55,447 nucleotides of DNA from Rhizobiaceae bacterium (lineage in GTDB: Bacteria; Pseudomonadota; Alphaproteobacteria; Rhizobiales; Rhizobiaceae): positions 20,396-75,842 of the forward strand of contig JARGOF010000022.1 in assembly GCA_029212415.1 (NCBI GenBank). The letters are read 5' to 3'. The notes below the pieces were generated by a model. That model saw nothing but the letters and a program-made list of their open reading frames with translations. It was not told where the DNA came from and made no database searches. Below, piece by piece: positions 17,593-26,830 of the stretch (its first letter is position 1; each line of letters starts with the position of its first letter). The position numbers were made by a program, and so were the translations under genes.

Positions 17593-18537
17593 TCACGATT
17601 CGCGTACACGCGGGTCGATCATTCGATAGGTCAGGTCGACCGCCAGATTGACGACCATGGCTGTCGCGACGACGATCAGAAGCGCGCCCTGAACCACCGG
17701 ATAATCCCGTGTCTCGATGGCGCTCAACAGCAACCGTCCGAGACCCGGCAAGGCGAAGAGAGACTCGATAATGACCACACCGCCCAGAATCTGGATCAGG
17801 ATCAGGCCCATGAAGGTGACGATCGGAATGAGGACATTGCGCAAGATGTGCTTGAAGAAGACCAACCGCACCGGCACGCCCTTGGCGATGGCGGTGCGGA
17901 CATATTCCTGGTGCATGGCGGAGACGACATTCTGACGGACAAATTGACTATAGGCGGCGGCCTGCAACAGCCCCAGGCTGAGAATCGGCAGGACCAGAAT
18001 TTCAAGGTTGGTGGAAAGCGACTGCGATGGCGGTACAAATCGAAGCGGTGGCGACCAGGAAAGCACGGATGAGACACCAACCAGCAGCATGAGACCGGTC
18101 CAGAAAACCGGTGCCGAAAGGCCCAGAATATTGAAACTCTGAATCAATGTATCAAGCGGCTTGCCCTCATTGATGGCAGCGATGATGCCCAGCGGTACGC
18201 CGACAAGCGTTGCAACCAGCAAGGTGATAACACCGATTTCAAGCGTCACCAGAAAAGCCTTGCCGACCATTTCGGTCACCGGAACGCCGCGCGTCCAGCT
18301 GGTGCCAAGATCGCCCTGCAGCACCTGCAGCAGCCAGTTGAAATATTGCATGTAGACAGGCTGATCGAGCCCGAAGAACTGGCGCAGCGCATTTTCTGCC
18401 GTGTCGCCGCCGGCCTGCCCCATCATTTGCGAGACAACGTCACCGGGGACGCTGCGCATCAGCAAAAAGACCAGCATGGACGCCAGCAGAGCCGTCAGCA
18501 GAGAGGCGAAAAGTCGTTTGACCAATGATGCGCTCAT
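17593..18537 (-). CDS. Opp/Dpp-type ABC transporter permease (DppB family)
   Basis: First membrane subunit, 314 residues. The N-terminus LVKRLFASLLTALLASMLVFLLM is the usual DppB first span, followed by RSVPGDVV and the coupling region VRQNVVSAMHQEYVRTAIAKG. ATG 18537 gives the normal start; longer readings enter the hairpin-containing spacer after the binding-protein gene. It works with the DppC-type subunit and the two ATPases encoded upstream in the same operon. Confidence 0.93.
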   Translation of the reverse strand: MSASLVKRLFASLLTALLASMLVFLLMRSVPGDVVSQMMGQAGGDTAENALRQFFGLDQPVYMQYFNWLLQVLQGDLGTSWTRGVPVTEMVGKAFLVTLEIGVITLLVATLVGVPLGIIAAINEGKPLDTLIQSFNILGLSAPVFWTGLMLLVGVSSVLSWSPPLRFVPPSQSLSTNLEILVLPILSLGLLQAAAYSQFVRQNVVSAMHQEYVRTAIAKGVPVRLVFFKHILRNVLIPIVTFMGLILIQILGGVVIIESLFALPGLGRLLLSAIETRDYPVVQGALLIVVATAMVVNLAVDLTYRMIDPRVRES

Positions 18538-18566
18538 GAAAATACCTGAAATGCCGGATGAGGATA

Positions 18567-18628
18567 CGAGGGGCGCTGTTCGCCCCTCGCAATGGTTGGA
18601 TGTCAAAGGTTCGGGCGTGCCCGACCTT
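18567..18628 (-). other. Two tandem intercistronic hairpins after the binding-protein gene
   Basis: CGAGGGGCG (18567-18575) and CGCCCCTCG (18581-18589) form a perfect 9-bp stem with a CTGTT loop. A second hairpin at 18606-18628 pairs AAGGT/ACCTT and CGGG/CCCG, with one bulged base. Both lie between the binding-protein stop (18644) and the DppB-type start (18537). Neither is followed by a U-run, which suggests mRNA stabilisation or attenuation rather than full termination (inference). Confidence 0.65.
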
Positions 18629-18643
18629 CAACGGATATTTACA

Positions 18644-20254
18644 TCATTCGCTCAGATAGGTGCGGGCGAGACCGTAGTACCAACCGGTCGGATGCTGTGA
18701 ATAATTGTTCACCCGTTCGCGGCGTACCGTGATGTGATCGGGCGAGAACAGCATGATGGTGGGTACCGTCTCGGCAAGGATCTTCTGGAACTTCGTGTAG
18801 ATCTCTGCGCGTTCTTCCGCATTGGAACTTGCGCGGGCATCATCGAGCAATGCACTGGCTTCTGCATTGTTCCAGTTGCGGAAATCCGCACCCTTGGGCT
18901 GCATGTGGAAGTGCCGGTAGAACAGAAGGTTCGGATCAGGCTGTGTCGCCCAATCGTTGAAGGTCAGACCCATCTGTTTTGACCGGAAGTTCTTGATCCA
19001 GACACCCAGATCAACCCGCTGGATATCGAGCGTAACGCCGATTTTTGCAAGCTGTTCACGCAGGGTGACCGCTGCAGGATCCATCCAGTCGTAACCGTTG
19101 ATGGTGGTGAGCGTCAATGTGAACCCATCAGCCATACCGGCTTCAGCCAGTTTCGCCTTGGCCGCTTCGACGTCCGGCCCCTGCATGGGCACCTGATCAA
19201 GCGGCAGGCCCCATTTTTCCTGGAGACCGGCTGGAACCGTACCCAGGACGGTACCGAAATCGCCGATCGAAGCCTGCATCATTTCCTTCTTGTCCGTAGC
19301 CAGGGAAATTGCCTGACGAACGAGCACATTGTCGAGTGGTGCGGTTTCCGCACCCAGGTCAATGGCAGTCTGACCCAGTGAAGGCCAGCGCTCTATGGTG
19401 AGACCTTCAACACCTTCGATTTGCTGCACATCCTGTGGACGGCTGAGTGGAACCAGATCAACACGGTTGTTCTTCAGCGCAATCAGCATGGAAGCGCTGT
19501 TGGGCAGGATCGAGAAATCAATGCCATCAAGATAGGGCATGCCCTTTTCCCAATAATCGGCATTCTTGTCGAGAATCACATGCGAGTTGGGTGCAAATTC
19601 AACGAGTTTGAACGGTCCGGTACCGACACTTTGAGAATTCATGCGGTTCTTGGCATTCTCATCATCGAAATATCCAGCAGGGATAATCGCACCATATTTG
19701 TTGCCCAGCGTCATCGGCATGGACGCATTGGGTTCGGAGAGTTTTATCTCAACCGTATAGTCGTCCTTGACCACGATATCGCTGACGACCGAAAAGTCAC
19801 CGGCGCCTGGAGAGCCGTTTTCGGCGTTGCGGATATAGTTGTAACTATAGGCAACATCCTTGGCCGTCATCGGTTGGCCGGTGTGGAAGACGACACCTTC
19901 GCGCAGCTTGATCGTATAGACCAGACCATCATCGGAAACGGTGTAGCTTTCAGCCAGCAATGGGGCGGCTTCGCCCGTCGGGCTTTCGTAAAACAGGCCC
20001 TGGTACATCAGGACGGTGACGCGAATACGCGCATCGGCAGCCTGGTGGAACGGGTCAAGACCGGGAGGCTCGACCAAAAGGCCCATATTGAGGCGCCCGC
20101 CCATCGTTGGATTTTCGGCAACCGGCCCATAGAGCGCGTTTGTTTGTGCAAGTGCTGGCGCTGCGGATGCCAGAGCACCAAGCATGGTCGCCCCCAGCAA
20201 ACTCGAACGCAAGAAGCCCCTGCGGCTGAACATATGCGATAAGAACATTGTCAT
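18644..20254 (-). CDS. ABC transporter substrate-binding protein, peptide/nickel family 5
   Basis: Periplasmic receptor (SBP_bac_5, PF00496), 536 residues. The N-terminal SRRGFLRSSLLGA is a twin-arginine signal, so export may be by Tat; the cleavage site is APALAQ. Family blocks are visible: LLAESYTVSDDGLVYTIKLR, GVVFHTGQPMTAKDVAYSYN and GTGPFKLVEFAPN. ATG 20254 with GGGGAA upstream is chosen over ATG 20266. It lies between the RidA gene and the permease genes. The ligand is probably a peptide-like or amide compound handled by the linked enzymes, not a general peptide. Confidence 0.92.
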   Translation of the reverse strand: MTMFLSHMFSRRGFLRSSLLGATMLGALASAAPALAQTNALYGPVAENPTMGGRLNMGLLVEPPGLDPFHQAADARIRVTVLMYQGLFYESPTGEAAPLLAESYTVSDDGLVYTIKLREGVVFHTGQPMTAKDVAYSYNYIRNAENGSPGAGDFSVVSDIVVKDDYTVEIKLSEPNASMPMTLGNKYGAIIPAGYFDDENAKNRMNSQSVGTGPFKLVEFAPNSHVILDKNADYWEKGMPYLDGIDFSILPNSASMLIALKNNRVDLVPLSRPQDVQQIEGVEGLTIERWPSLGQTAIDLGAETAPLDNVLVRQAISLATDKKEMMQASIGDFGTVLGTVPAGLQEKWGLPLDQVPMQGPDVEAAKAKLAEAGMADGFTLTLTTINGYDWMDPAAVTLREQLAKIGVTLDIQRVDLGVWIKNFRSKQMGLTFNDWATQPDPNLLFYRHFHMQPKGADFRNWNNAEASALLDDARASSNAEERAEIYTKFQKILAETVPTIMLFSPDHITVRRERVNNYSQHPTGWYYGLARTYLSE

Positions 20255-20325
20255 TTCCCCTTTCATGCCTGCTGTTGACCTGCCCTCAAGACAGCGCCGA
20301 CCGGCAACAGGCTTTCCGATTCGGC

Positions 20326-20784
20326 TCAGTCGCGGAATGCGACCGTCAATTCAACTTCCACCACGGCATTGCGCGGCAATTCGGCGACACCGACGGCAGC
20401 GCGTGCATGCCGCCCCTTTTCGCCAAAAATCTCCACCAGCAGTTCTGATGCGGCATCAAGAACCCGCGGCTGGGCATTGAAGCCCGGCGCAGAGGCCACA
20501 TAGCCATTGACCTTCAAGATACGCTCGACTTTATCAAGCGAGCCGATGGCGTCTTTCAGGCAGGCAAGTCCCTGCAATGCGCAGGCCCGCGCCTGCTCGC
20601 GCGCGACATCCAAAGTGACATCGGCTCCGGCTTTGCCAAAGACACGCACCTCGCCATCAATCTTCGGCAATTGGCCGCTGACATAGGCCACACCATTGTG
20701 CAATGTGACGGGCAGATAGTTGAAGGAGGGCTTGGCAGCCTCTGGCAATTGAATTTTCAATTCTTTCAGACGTTCTTCGATCAT
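20326..20784 (-). CDS. RidA/YjgF/YER057c/UK114 family protein
   Basis: A 152-residue member of the Rid family, which hydrolyses reactive enamines and imines made by PLP- or flavin-dependent enzymes. The C-terminal motif GRHARAAVGVAELPRNAVVEVE contains the conserved Arg that binds the substrate carboxylate. The N-terminal extension (about 20 residues, PEAAKPSFNYLPV) marks an accessory Rid subgroup rather than archetypal RidA. It overlaps the epimerase stop as ATGA, so the operon's pathway probably makes an enamine/imine intermediate or an aminoacrylate-like compound (inference). Confidence 0.9.
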   Translation of the reverse strand: MIEERLKELKIQLPEAAKPSFNYLPVTLHNGVAYVSGQLPKIDGEVRVFGKAGADVTLDVAREQARACALQGLACLKDAIGSLDKVERILKVNGYVASAPGFNAQPRVLDAASELLVEIFGEKGRHARAAVGVAELPRNAVVEVELTVAFRD

Positions 20785-21749
20785 GACTGGCTTCCCTGGG
20801 TAAATTCCCTGACAATATCGGCCAAACCATAGTGCGGCACGTAGCCGGTATCACTGCGGAACGCCGCGTCCGAAATCAGGGGAAAGATGAGTGGGCTTTC
20901 GATGACATCATGGTCGACCCGATAGCCGGGAACGGCCGTCTCCACAGTGTCGACAATATCGCTCAGGCAGGCCGTAAAACCATTGACGTTGTAACAGGGT
21001 GCCAGTGGTCGGTCGGATTTGAGCGCCAGAAGCGTTGCGCGGGCGATGTCACTGACATGCATGAGATCAATGCGCTCATTGTGGAAGCTGACCTTGTGCC
21101 TGTGGCCGGCCCGCGCTGAAGCGATGGTCTGGGTGATGGCGTGCGCTGCACCCTGATACCAAAGGTCAGCGCCGAGAAGCAGCGACATGCGCAATCCCAC
21201 CACGTCCATCGCATAGCGATCGCGATAATATTGCGCGATATCCTCGCCCAAAACCTTGGTCAGCCCGTAGATCGTTACCGGATGGCGTGCATCGGATTCA
21301 TCGACGCGATCCTTTGCGTAAAGCGCTGCAGGCCCATAGACGACCGTGGAATCCGACCAGATGACCCGTTTTATATTCCTGGTTCGGGCGGCCTCGAGCG
21401 TCCGACGAAAACCTTCAACATTGATTTCCATCGCCCGTTTCGCGTCGCCGTCACCGCTGCGCATCATCCCCTTTTTGCCATCGGCAAAGGCGGCATTGGT
21501 GACGATGGCTGCGGAGCCGCTGGCGTCGATGGCTTTGCCGATCGCAGCTTCATCGAGAACCGAACCGAATGTTTCATCAAAACGGCCCGCCAGATCGGCC
21601 AGCAGATCGACCTCCATGGGCAGACCAAAAACATGGACCCTGATGCCGGCCTCAATCAGCGCACGCACGATATGCGAACCGACAAAACCACGGCCACCAA
21701 TGACCAGGACGGGCTTGCTCTTGTCAAAAAAATCAGAGTTCGATGTCAT
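20781..21749 (-). CDS. NAD-dependent epimerase/dehydratase family protein
   Basis: Extended short-chain dehydrogenase, 322 residues. The Rossmann motif GGRGFVGS is at residues 17-24, the SDR catalytic Tyr-Lys pair is in YGLTKVLGED, and the Ser is in WSDSTVVYG. It would oxidise or epimerise a hydroxyl with NAD. The ATG at 21749 overlaps the end of the OppF-type ATPase by 17 bases and the stop overlaps the RidA start. These tight joints tie it to the transporter operon. A sugar-nucleotide substrate is not necessary; many catabolic clusters contain such proteins. Confidence 0.9.
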   Translation of the reverse strand: MTSNSDFFDKSKPVLVIGGRGFVGSHIVRALIEAGIRVHVFGLPMEVDLLADLAGRFDETFGSVLDEAAIGKAIDASGSAAIVTNAAFADGKKGMMRSGDGDAKRAMEINVEGFRRTLEAARTRNIKRVIWSDSTVVYGPAALYAKDRVDESDARHPVTIYGLTKVLGEDIAQYYRDRYAMDVVGLRMSLLLGADLWYQGAAHAITQTIASARAGHRHKVSFHNERIDLMHVSDIARATLLALKSDRPLAPCYNVNGFTACLSDIVDTVETAVPGYRVDHDVIESPLIFPLISDAAFRSDTGYVPHYGLADIVREFTQGSQS

Positions 21750-22743
21750 CGCGGATACAGGCCTTGAGGTGATCGGGACCGACGGGTCGCAGAGTCGGGA
21801 CGGTGTGCGCACAGGCGTCGATTGCAAAGGGGCAACGCGTTCTGAAAACGCACCCTGATGGCGGATTGGCAGGGCTGGGGATTTCGCCTTTCAGGATATG
21901 TTTTTTTACGGAGATCATCCCCGGCGCGGCCTGCAGCAGAGCGGCGGTATAGGGATGGGCGGGATTGCCGTAGAGGCTCTCGGTTGGCGCCAGTTCCATC
22001 ACGCGCCCCAGATAAAGCACCATCACCCGGTCGGTAATGACCTCAACGACGGAAAGATCATGGCTGATGAACATCAGCGTCAGCCCCAGTTCCTTCTGAA
22101 GCTGCTGCAGCAGGTTGATGACTTCTGCCTGAACAGAAACATCCAGTGCTGAAACCGGTTCGTCGGCCACAATGAACCGCGGCGAGGAAGCCAGCGCGCG
22201 GGCAATCGCGATACGCTGGCGCTGCCCGCCGGAAAACATGCGCGGGTAACGCTTCATGTGATCGGCATGGAGCCCGACACGTTCGAGCACGCCAACGGCT
22301 GCGTCGCGCGCCGCCTGACCACGCAGACCCAGATGCAGGGCAATCGGTTCGACAAGCGCATCGCCAATTGTCATCCGGGCGTTCAGGCTGGAAAACGGAT
22401 CCTGGAAAATCATCTGCATATGGCGGCGAAAGCGTCGCATCTCGCCTGTCTGCAGACTGCAAAGGTCTTTCCCGTCGAAGGAGACCGTACCGCTTGTCGG
22501 CTCTATCAGCCGCAGCACCAATCGGCCCAGCGTCGATTTTCCGGAGCCGGACTCACCCACAACACCCAGCACTTCACCCGATGCAATGTCGAGATCGACG
22601 CCTTCAACTGCACGTATCGGCGCTGAGGCCTTGCTGAACATTCCGCCGTCATTGCCGAAATGCTTGGTGATGCCTCGTGCACTGAGCAATGGTTGCGCCC
22701 TGAATTCAGCAGCAGGCCGTTCGATGTCAGCCTGTTCGCTCAC
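21733..22743 (-). CDS. Opp/Dpp-type ABC transporter ATPase (OppF family)
   Basis: A 336-residue ATPase with Walker [10 protein letters not shown], signature FSGGQRQRIAIARAL, Walker B IVADEP and the C-terminal oligopeptide-transporter tail with Cys pattern CVFRTRCPFAIDAC..H..PTLRPVGPDH, which in relatives binds an iron-sulfur cluster. The start overlaps the OppD-type stop as ATGA. It couples with the OppD-type ATPase to the permease genes four genes downstream. Confidence 0.94.
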   Translation of the reverse strand: MSEQADIERPAAEFRAQPLLSARGITKHFGNDGGMFSKASAPIRAVEGVDLDIASGEVLGVVGESGSGKSTLGRLVLRLIEPTSGTVSFDGKDLCSLQTGEMRRFRRHMQMIFQDPFSSLNARMTIGDALVEPIALHLGLRGQAARDAAVGVLERVGLHADHMKRYPRMFSGGQRQRIAIARALASSPRFIVADEPVSALDVSVQAEVINLLQQLQKELGLTLMFISHDLSVVEVITDRVMVLYLGRVMELAPTESLYGNPAHPYTAALLQAAPGMISVKKHILKGEIPSPANPPSGCVFRTRCPFAIDACAHTVPTLRPVGPDHLKACIRDDIEL

Positions 22744-23777
22744 AGCGCCACCTCCTGCCAGCGCAGGCAGCGGGTGACGTGATCAGACGTCACGGCTTCA
22801 AGCTCTGGATCAGAGGCGATGCAGATATCGGCTGCAAAGCCACAACGCGGATGAAACCGGCATCCGGACGGGGGCGACAAAGGATTGGGCAATGTGCCGG
22901 GAATGGGATGCAGCTGACGGCGTTCGCCTTGCGCGTCGCGACGGCTTGGAATGCACTCCAGCAGAGCCTTGGTGTAGGGATGACGTGGATGGCCGAGGAC
23001 CTGATCCACCGGACCTTCCTCTACGACCTGACTGGCATACATGACGGCGACCCGATCAGCGATCTCATCGACCAGTTTGAGATCATGGGTGACAAAGATC
23101 ATCGCCATGTTTCGCTCCGCCTGCAACTGCTTGAGCAGCGCCATGATCTGCGCCTGGATTGTCACATCGAGCGCGGTGGTCGGCTCATCGGCGATCAGAA
23201 GCCTTGGATCACAAGCAAGCGCGATGGCAATCATCACCCTTTGTCGCATGCCGCCGGAAAGTTGATGCGGATAGGAATCGATGCGACTTTCCGGATCGGA
23301 AATCCCCACCTGTCGCAAAAGATCGAGCGCCTTGCCGCGCGCCTCCTTCTTGCCGTATCCCTGATGGATACGAATGGGCTCGGCAATCTGGTTGCCGATC
23401 GTGAAAACCGGATTGAGGCTCGACATGGGATCTTGAAAAATCATCGCGATATCGTGTCCGCGCACCTTTTCCATCCCCATATCGGACAGATTGAGCAGAT
23501 CAATGGCCTTGCCGTCGCGGTCGACAAATTCGATGGAGCCTCCCACAACGCGCGCTGTGGTGCGCCCCAGAAGACGCATGACTGTAAGACCGGTGACCGA
23601 CTTGCCTGAGCCGGATTCACCGACAACGGCCAGCGTTTCGCCCTCACCGACACTCAGACTGACGCCGTTGACCGCCTTTATGATACCAGCATCGGTCATA
23701 AAATGCGTCTTGAGATCTTGCACCGACAGAACGGGACGACGCGCAGCGGTTTCCACAGCCTGCTCAGTCAACGGCAT
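22740..23777 (-). CDS. Opp/Dpp-type ABC transporter ATPase (OppD family)
   Basis: A 345-residue ATPase with Walker [13 protein letters not shown], signature [15 protein letters not shown], Walker [14 protein letters not shown] and a C-terminal [14 protein letters not shown] tail. ATG 23777 (MPLTEQAVE) overlaps the last 14 bases of the enolase gene, which supports this start; upstream in-frame codons lie inside the enolase gene. It forms the ATPase pair with the OppF-type protein. Confidence 0.94.
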   Translation of the reverse strand: MPLTEQAVETAARRPVLSVQDLKTHFMTDAGIIKAVNGVSLSVGEGETLAVVGESGSGKSVTGLTVMRLLGRTTARVVGGSIEFVDRDGKAIDLLNLSDMGMEKVRGHDIAMIFQDPMSSLNPVFTIGNQIAEPIRIHQGYGKKEARGKALDLLRQVGISDPESRIDSYPHQLSGGMRQRVMIAIALACDPRLLIADEPTTALDVTIQAQIMALLKQLQAERNMAMIFVTHDLKLVDEIADRVAVMYASQVVEEGPVDQVLGHPRHPYTKALLECIPSRRDAQGERRQLHPIPGTLPNPLSPPSGCRFHPRCGFAADICIASDPELEAVTSDHVTRCLRWQEVAL

Positions 23778-24897
23778 AGCGTGCAACCGCCTCCGGATCG
23801 ATTTCAATCCCCAGCCCCGGCCCTTCCGGTACTGCAATGAAACCGTCTACGACCTTTATGGGCGTTTTGAGCAGTTCCGAGCGCAAGGGATTTTCTCCCA
23901 GATCAAATTCGAGCAAAACCGGCTTGGGTATATTGTCCGAATGGGGGAAAACCGGCAGTGACGCGATGTAGTGAAGCGCCGCGGCAAGCCCAATGGCGCC
24001 GCCCCAGACATGGGGTGACAGCCGCAGATGATTCGCGTGGGCCAATTCGGCGATCTTGCGCCCCTGCCAGAAGCCGCCGCAAAGCGACAGATCCGGCTGC
24101 AGCAGATCAGCACCCTCGACATCCACCAGTCTTTTGAAATCGTGCACAGTGTAGAGCGCTTCGCCGGTCGCGATGGGCATGGGCGCTCTTTTGCGCAAAC
24201 GCCGATACCCGTCGAAATCCTGCGGGCTCAAGGGCTCTTCAAGCCAACCCAAACGGTAGGGCCTGAGCCGCTCCATGGTCTCGAACGCGGTATCGCAGGT
24301 ATAATTGGCATTGATATCGGCGATGATCTCGACGTCGGGTCCAAGCATATCGCGGGCAATTGCCACCCGCTCTTCATCGCTCTCGGGACTCAATCCGATC
24401 TTGATCTTGACGGCCGGATATTGCGCCTCGGCCATGATCTGAATTTGAGGACGAAAATCCTCGGTTGGCGTCTCGGTGAGGTAGCCGCCCGAAGCGTAGA
24501 TCGGCACGCGATCAAGACGCTGACCACCAAGAAGCTTGGCGACAGGCAGACCGACAAGTTTACCCTGCGCATCCTTTGCCGCCATATCGATGCCGCCAAT
24601 GGCATGCATCATGCTGTTTTGAAGGCCGAAATGATAGTGCCGCGCGAGGATGCGGCCATAGACATGCTCAACATCGAAGACATCCGTGCCTTCGAGATAG
24701 GCACTCAGAAAAGGCAAAAAGGCCTTGTTGACTGCCGGAAGCCCCCAGGCTTCGCCATGCCCCACGGTGCCATCCTCCAGCGTCAGACGCACCAGTGTGG
24801 ATTGCCGCCCGGTCGCCAGTGACTTGGACATGCCATAGGCCTTGCCCGTCCCCAAAGGCACACTCAAAGCAATGAATTCGATTGTGCGGATTTTCAA
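23764..24897 (-). CDS. Enolase superfamily protein, mandelate racemase subgroup
   Basis: A 377-residue acid-sugar or amino-acid racemase/dehydratase that abstracts the proton alpha to a carboxylate using Mg2+. Seen motifs: KIKIG (the KxK general base), metal ligands in ADINANYT, LEEPL and GEALYT, and the Asp-His dyad in LQPDLS and SPHVWGG. The dyad places it in the mandelate racemase subgroup, not the dipeptide epimerases, which use Lys there. No ATG fits; TTG 24897 gives MKIRTIEF with GGGGG upstream, and TTG 24912 is an alternative. It is the first gene of the operon. Confidence 0.9.
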   Translation of the reverse strand: MKIRTIEFIALSVPLGTGKAYGMSKSLATGRQSTLVRLTLEDGTVGHGEAWGLPAVNKAFLPFLSAYLEGTDVFDVEHVYGRILARHYHFGLQNSMMHAIGGIDMAAKDAQGKLVGLPVAKLLGGQRLDRVPIYASGGYLTETPTEDFRPQIQIMAEAQYPAVKIKIGLSPESDEERVAIARDMLGPDVEIIADINANYTCDTAFETMERLRPYRLGWLEEPLSPQDFDGYRRLRKRAPMPIATGEALYTVHDFKRLVDVEGADLLQPDLSLCGGFWQGRKIAELAHANHLRLSPHVWGGAIGLAAALHYIASLPVFPHSDNIPKPVLLEFDLGENPLRSELLKTPIKVVDGFIAVPEGPGLGIEIDPEAVARYAVD

Positions 24898-25070
24898 TAT
24901 CCCAGCCCCCAAACCGTGTTCATCGACCCGTCAGATGATGCCATCCATATCCAGACCAAACATGAACTATATGTGAACCATTTACACCCAAAGAGCAAGT
25001 GACTACTATCAATTTGTCAGAAAAAAGGGTTATCCTAACAACACAATCAACCGTCAGAGAGTGCCAACCA

Positions 25071-25943
25071 ATGCAAGATCACCCCTCGCTGTGGACCAAC
25101 CTTACGCCCGAAGAGCATGAGTTCCAATACAATCCACAAAAGGCTTTCCCGGATTTTGCACAGTCTCGCGTACCGCGTGAACCGGCCAACAAAAGGGCAC
25201 TTGAGGAACTCGGCGGACATCGCGACGTTTCCTATGGCGACCATCCGCTGCGCACCATCGACATTTATCCAGCCAATGCAACCAATCCGGCCCCCGTGCA
25301 CGTTTTCTACCATGGCGGCTACTGGCGTGCGCAAGACAAGGCCGGCTTCGCCTTTATCGCCGGGGTGCTCGTCGAGCTTGGTATTACGACAATCATTGCG
25401 AACTACGAACTCTGTCCCGAATCAACACTGGATGGCGTCGCAGACTCCGCTCTTGCCGCGCTGGAATGGATTCATCACAACATTGCCGATTATGGGGGCG
25501 ACCCCAACAATCTGACCATTTCCGGACATTCTGCGGGCGCCCATCTCGTGGCCGAGGCCCTGGCCACCGATTGGTCGGCAAGAAACATTGACCCTGCCTT
25601 CTTGCGGGGCGCCGTTGCTGTCAGTGGAATCTACGATCCCACCCCTGCCATGATGACCAGCGTAAACGAACAGCTTCAACTGACGCCGCAGATCATTGCC
25701 CGTCGCAATGTCGAGGTGCGCCCTCCTCTGGTCGCCTGCGATGTCACATTGTTTGCAGGTGGACGTGAGCCCTGGCAATGGATTGACCAGACCTACCGCT
25801 ATGCCCACCATCTCCACCACCATGACATTATCGCTGAAGTGCATGTGCTGCCGCCCTTCGGGCATTTCGACATTCTGATGCCCTTTCTGGACCCGCAAAG
25901 CGCAATCATCCAGGCAATTACAAAAAAGAGCTTTGCACCATGA
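25071..25943 (+). CDS. Alpha/beta hydrolase, kynurenine formamidase-like
   Basis: A 290-residue hydrolase with the oxyanion-hole motif HGGYWR, nucleophile motif GHSAGAHL, and a C-terminal Asp (DVTLFAGG) and His (PFGHFD) completing the triad. HGGYW is characteristic of arylformamidases/KynB-like esterases that remove formyl or acyl groups from amines or esters. ATG 25071 follows GAGAG. It diverges from the enolase operon over a 173-base spacer and overlaps the cupin gene by four bases. No other kynurenine pathway gene is present, so a different amide or ester substrate is likely. Confidence 0.9.
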   Translation: MQDHPSLWTNLTPEEHEFQYNPQKAFPDFAQSRVPREPANKRALEELGGHRDVSYGDHPLRTIDIYPANATNPAPVHVFYHGGYWRAQDKAGFAFIAGVLVELGITTIIANYELCPESTLDGVADSALAALEWIHHNIADYGGDPNNLTISGHSAGAHLVAEALATDWSARNIDPAFLRGAVAVSGIYDPTPAMMTSVNEQLQLTPQIIARRNVEVRPPLVACDVTLFAGGREPWQWIDQTYRYAHHLHHHDIIAEVHVLPPFGHFDILMPFLDPQSAIIQAITKKSFAP

Positions 25944-26581
25944 AGACACCAGCGCTTCGGCTCGCCGTTTATGACCTTGTCGCCGCAGATGGATTTGTCA
26001 TTCCCGACAACGGCCAATATTTCCTCTTTGCTGCCGAAGATGCGGCAACAATTGCCACCGATGGCACGGCGTCAAGCCTGCCATCGCAGGACGGCCGATT
26101 TCTGGCAGCAGGTGACCGGATATCTGGAACCGGCTGGATATTCGAACTGGCGCGCAAGGAAATACCATATCTTCCGGCCCCCTCCTGCCAAATCCAGCTT
26201 GCCACACCGCTGGATTTCAATTTCGATGGGCCATTTTTCGTTCGTGCAGACGCGGTGACCTCTCCGGCTGGGGCTCAAACGCCCTGCCACGGCCACCGGG
26301 GACCCGGCATCAGGCGCTTGCTGAAGGGCCGTCTTCTGGCGCAAATGGATGAAACAATCGTGCAGGTATCTGCTGGTCAGGCATGGTACGAATCGCAGCA
26401 ACACTGGATTATCGGCACCAATATCAGCCAGGATGAAAACACCTTTATCCGTGTCATGGTGCTACCGAGTGATCTTGCCGGTGGGCAATCGTCCTTCGTT
26501 CCTTTCTCACCGGAAGAGGCGAGAAAGAAGCGTGACGTAAGCTACCATCTGTTTGGCGAGACCGAAGCTCTGAACCTGTGA
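25940..26581 (+). CDS. Cupin-like protein
   Basis: A 213-residue protein overlapping the hydrolase stop (ATGA), so co-translated. The C-terminal half has a cupin pattern: PCHGHRGPGIRRLLKG, then VQVSAGQAWYES, then the second strand pair up to FIRVMVLP. The N-terminal half (residues 1-90) also alternates beta-strands and may be a second, degenerate barrel. The metal ligands are only partly visible (His-x-His in CHGH). The function is not evident: it could be a small isomerase or dioxygenase for the pathway or a ligand sensor. Confidence 0.7.
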   Translation: MKTPALRLAVYDLVAADGFVIPDNGQYFLFAAEDAATIATDGTASSLPSQDGRFLAAGDRISGTGWIFELARKEIPYLPAPSCQIQLATPLDFNFDGPFFVRADAVTSPAGAQTPCHGHRGPGIRRLLKGRLLAQMDETIVQVSAGQAWYESQQHWIIGTNISQDENTFIRVMVLPSDLAGGQSSFVPFSPEEARKKRDVSYHLFGETEALNL

Positions 26582-26830
26582 CTGCAGGCCGGGCAATGCC
26601 CTGATTGAGACCATGGACGCCAAATCGTCGTCTCACAAACTTGCCATCCCCCTGGTCTCAACCCTGTCGCGGACTACACATTCAAGTGAATTGATTAACA
26701 GTTGCCCTGTAAACAGGCTGCAGATGAATAACCATGCAAGTACTTGCCTGTCAGAATATTGTCTGGGGGGATGCTTGTTGGATCAAAGGAAAAGATTTTG
26801 TTGAGCTCCGAAATATTGAAGGCACGCGCT

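Noticed and set aside
24028-24822. Long plus-strand frame opposite the enolase gene
   Set aside because: The enolase has all catalytic motifs; the antisense translation has none.
25071-26581. Kynurenine pathway segment
   Set aside because: The hydrolase is formamidase-like, but no tryptophan dioxygenase or kynureninase gene is nearby, and the cupin lacks the recognisable 3-hydroxyanthranilate dioxygenase ligand pattern.
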